A stretch of 64,000 nucleotides of DNA from Nocardioides sp. PD653-B2. Lineage in GTDB: Bacteria > Actinomycetota > Actinomycetes > Propionibacteriales > Nocardioidaceae. The notes below the pieces were generated by a model. The model was not told the DNA's origin. It made no database searches and was given only the letters and a program-made list of their open reading frames with translations. Location of the stretch: contig NZ_BDJE01000025.1 in NCBI RefSeq assembly GCF_002117935.1, forward strand, positions 62,001 to 126,000. The letters run 5' to 3'. Shown here piece by piece: positions 62,059 to 64,000 of this stretch (positions are counted from its first letter, which is position 1; each line of letters begins with the position of its first letter). Made by a program: the position numbers and the translations under genes.

Positions 62059-62425
62059 GGGAGACGACGTCGGCGGGGAGCTCGATCGCCGGGCAGTCGC
62101 GCCACAGCCGCTCGAGGGCGTAGAACTGCCGCTCCTCCTCGTGCTGCACGTGGACGACGATCTCGCCGTAGTCGATGAGCACCCACCGACCGTCACGCTC
62201 ACCCTCGCGACGGATCGGCTTGGCGCCGATGTCCCGGAGCCGGTCCTCGATCTCGTCGACGATCGACTTGACCTGGCGGTCGTTGCCGGCCGAGGCGAGC
62301 ACGAACGCGTCGCTGATCGCGAGCTGTTCGCTCACGTCGATGGCGATGATGTTGGTGGCGAGCTTCTCGGACGCCGCGCGAGCGGCGGCGTGGACGAGCT
62401 CGATGGCATGCTCTGTGGCGGTCAC
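62048..62425 (-). CDS. rsfS: Ribosome silencing factor RsfS
   Basis: A 125-residue RsfS/Iojap protein that binds L14 and blocks subunit joining in poor conditions. Family features: IIAIDVSEQLAISDAFV, GRWVLIDYGEIVVHV and YALERLW. GTG 62425 overlaps the nadD stop by one base (TAGTG). Confidence 0.96.
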   Translation of the reverse strand: MTATEHAIELVHAAARAASEKLATNIIAIDVSEQLAISDAFVLASAGNDRQVKSIVDEIEDRLRDIGAKPIRREGERDGRWVLIDYGEIVVHVQHEEERQFYALERLWRDCPAIELPADVVSHER

Positions 62426-63030
62426 TACAGGTCCTTGGGGTACAGGTCGTGCTTGGCGATGTACTGGACGACGCCGTCCGGCACGAGGTACCAGACGGGC
62501 TCGCCGCGCCTCGTGCGGTCACGGCAGTCGGTGGACGAGATCGCCAGGGCGGGGATCTCGACCATGGTGACCCGGTCGGACGGGATCGACGCGAGCGTCG
62601 CCTCGTCCATGGTGTAGCCGGGCCTGGTGCAGCCGACGAAGCGCGCGAGGGCGAAGAGCTCTTCGGCGTCGCGCCAGGTGAAGATCTCGGCGAGCGCGTC
62701 CGCGCCGGTGATGAAGTAGAGCTCCGCGTCGGGGAACCGCGCCGCGAGGTCCTTCAGCGTGTCGATCGTGTACGTCGGACCGTGCCGGTCGATGTCGACC
62801 CGGGAGACGTTGAAGCGCGGGTTGGCGGCCGTCGCGATGACGGTCATCAGGTAGCGGTCCTCGGCCGGCGAGACGTCGCGGTCGGACTTCTGCCACGGGT
62901 CACCGGTCGGGACGAAGACGACCTCGTCGAGGTCGAACCACGACTGCACCTCCGACGCGGCGACGAGGTGGCCGTGATGGATCGGGTCGAAGGTGCCGCC
63001 CATGACCCCGACCCGGCGGGCGCCCGGCAC
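62425..63030 (-). CDS. nadD: Nicotinate-nucleotide adenylyltransferase
   Basis: A 201-residue enzyme of NAD synthesis. The nucleotidyltransferase motif is [12 protein letters not shown] and the C-terminal motif is [14 protein letters not shown] (ISSTxxR). GTG 63030 is the start; an internal ATG at VMGGT would remove the first strand. It is second in an operon with the small membrane gene, rsfS and the phosphatase. Confidence 0.97.
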   Translation of the reverse strand: MPGARRVGVMGGTFDPIHHGHLVAASEVQSWFDLDEVVFVPTGDPWQKSDRDVSPAEDRYLMTVIATAANPRFNVSRVDIDRHGPTYTIDTLKDLAARFPDAELYFITGADALAEIFTWRDAEELFALARFVGCTRPGYTMDEATLASIPSDRVTMVEIPALAISSTDCRDRTRRGEPVWYLVPDGVVQYIAKHDLYPKDL

Positions 63031-63041
63031 GAGCTCGGTGG

Positions 63042-63185
63042 TCAGCTGTGCTCTCGTCCCGCACCGAAGACGAGGAGAGCCAGCAGCAGGGCGAGCAGGA
63101 TGACCAGGGCGATGCCACCGACGAGCCAGTGGTTCGGCACGTTGGGGTTCTCGGTGTGCAGCACAGTCAGGAGCGCGGTCGGCAT
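63042..63185 (-). CDS. 47-residue single-pass membrane protein heading the nadD operon
   Basis: A short gene: [20 protein letters not shown], then one helix (~22-42, [19 protein letters not shown]) and a short basic tail. ATG 63185 is 7 bp after a TAGGGT hexamer, so it is probably leaderless. Its stop lies 11 bp before nadD. The function is unknown. Confidence 0.65.
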   Translation of the reverse strand: MPTALLTVLHTENPNVPNHWLVGGIALVILLALLLALLVFGAGREHS

Positions 63186-63192
63186 GGGCGAC

Positions 63193-63198
63193 ACCCTA
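63193..63198 (-). promoter_or_regulatory. -10 (TAGGGT) of the nadD operon
   Basis: TAGGGT is 7 bp upstream of the small membrane gene's ATG, in the gap after the proA stop. Confidence 0.6.
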
Positions 63199-63204
63199 CC
63201 GGCC

Positions 63205-64000
63205 TCAGCGCACGTGGCCGTCGCCGGTCACGACGTACTTGGTCGAGGTCATCTCGGGCAGCCCCATCGGGCCGCGGGCGTGCAGCTTCTGGGTGCTGAT
63301 CCCGATCTCCGCACCGAAGCCGAACTCGCCGCCGTCGGTGAAGCGCGTCGAGGCGTTGACGAGGACCGCGGCGGAGTCGACGGCGGCGGTGAACCGCCGG
63401 GCCGCGGCCAGGTCCTCGGTCACGATGGCCTCGGTGTGCTGGCTCGAGTAGCGCCGGATGTGGCGGACGGCGGCGTCCAGGTCGGGCACGACGGCGGCGG
63501 AGATGTCGAGCGAGAGGTACTCCTGCCCGTAGTCCTCGTCGGTCGCCGCGACCACGCCGTCGTACGGCGTGAAGGAGGCGTCGCCGTGGATGGTGACACC
63601 GGCGTCCTGCAAGGCGCTGACCACTCGCGGCAGGAACGCGTCGGCGATGTCGGCGTGCACGAGCAGCGACTCGGCGGCGTTGCAGACGCTGGTGCGGTGG
63701 GTCTTGGCGTTGAGCACGATCGCCAGGGCCTTGTCGAGGTCGGCCGCGCGGTCGACGTAGACGTGGCAGTTGCCGACGCCGGTCTCGATGACGGGCACGG
63801 TGGACTCCTCGACGACGGACCGGATCAGGCCCGCTCCCCCGCGCGGGATCAGCACGTCGACGTGGCCACGGGCCCGCATCAGCGCCTTCACGCTGTCGTG
63901 GGTGTCGCCGGGGACGAGCTGGACGACGTCGGGCTCGAGGCCGGCCGAGGAGACGGCGTCCCGCAGGACGGAGACGATCGCGGCGTTGCTCGACCGGGCA
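63205..64000 (-). CDS. proA: Gamma-glutamyl phosphate reductase (5' end outside window)
   Basis: The last 265 residues of ProA, the NADPH-dependent second step of proline synthesis. The active-site cysteine is in [13 protein letters not shown], with LIPRGGAGL before it and [23 protein letters not shown] at the end. The reading frame is open to the window edge, where an earlier part of the gene must lie. Confidence 0.95.
   Translation of the reverse strand, partial: ARSSNAAIVSVLRDAVSSAGLEPDVVQLVPGDTHDSVKALMRARGHVDVLIPRGGAGLIRSVVEESTVPVIETGVGNCHVYVDRAADLDKALAIVLNAKTHRTSVCNAAESLLVHADIADAFLPRVVSALQDAGVTIHGDASFTPYDGVVAATDEDYGQEYLSLDISAAVVPDLDAAVRHIRRYSSQHTEAIVTEDLAAARRFTAAVDSAAVLVNASTRFTDGGEFGFGAEIGISTQKLHARGPMGLPEMTSTKYVVTGDGHVR

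Overview
The window is very GC-rich DNA with GTG starts, four-base ATGA/GTGA gene overlaps and near-saturated GC third positions. An actinobacterial imuA'-imuB-dnaE2 cassette under a TCGAAC-N4-GTTCGA SOS box and many apparently leaderless promoters point to an actinomycete. I infer the Nocardioides/Propionibacteriales side from overall style, not from any search. Both ends cut through genes: a nucleotidyl cyclase on the left and proA on the right.

Layout. 1-5041: a class III nucleotidyl cyclase fused to an AAA ATPase, next to an MFS protein with a cyclic-nucleotide-binding domain, then a TM2 protein. 5070-7390: hemW, then an AbiEi/DUF559-like endonuclease gene bracketed by 53-bp inverted repeats that are themselves palindromic. 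7391-13029: the SOS mutasome (imuA', imuB, dnaE2) in one overlapping operon. 13099-15000: a palindromic intergenic element and a long-chain acyl-CoA ligase. 15533-30297: an accessory exopolysaccharide locus with a priming sugar transferase, three GT4 glycosyltransferases, a Wzz-like protein with a degenerate ATPase domain, an O-antigen ligase, a polysaccharide deacetylase, a kinase-like/flippase fusion, a lipoprotein, a coiled-coil protein, a CelD-like acyltransferase and a JmjC/cupin protein. 30436-33376: a tightly overlapping five-gene operon with two WXG-like helical proteins, a coiled-coil protein, a 3-TM protein and an APH-fold kinase. 33617-48512: core genes lepA, poxB, an FMN glutamate-synthase-like gene, rpsT, holA, comEC, comEA, degV and leuS; leuS has a Leu-Leu-Leu leader peptide and an attenuator. 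48572-60933: mostly accessory metabolism and transport (SDR, alkaline phosphatase, AraC with a Baeyer-Villiger-type monooxygenase, two MarR/MFS units with visible operators, GNAT, TOPRIM). 60971-64000: a 77-bp tandem repeat, tRNA-Ala(GGC), then the core nadD-rsfS-phosphatase operon and proA.

How genes work together. The polysaccharide locus holds most steps of a Wzx/Wzy-like pathway: priming, sugar addition, flipping, polymerisation and length control. The cyclase and the cNMP-binding transporter are plausible partners. Each MarR gene is translationally coupled to the MFS pump it likely controls. The strongest candidates for something new are the endonuclease gene flanked by inverted palindromic repeats (6323-7390), the leuS attenuator (48433-48524), the kinase-flippase fusion (23835-26696), the dispersed 77-bp palindromic element (13099-13175 and 49335-49411), and the WXG-like/kinase operon.
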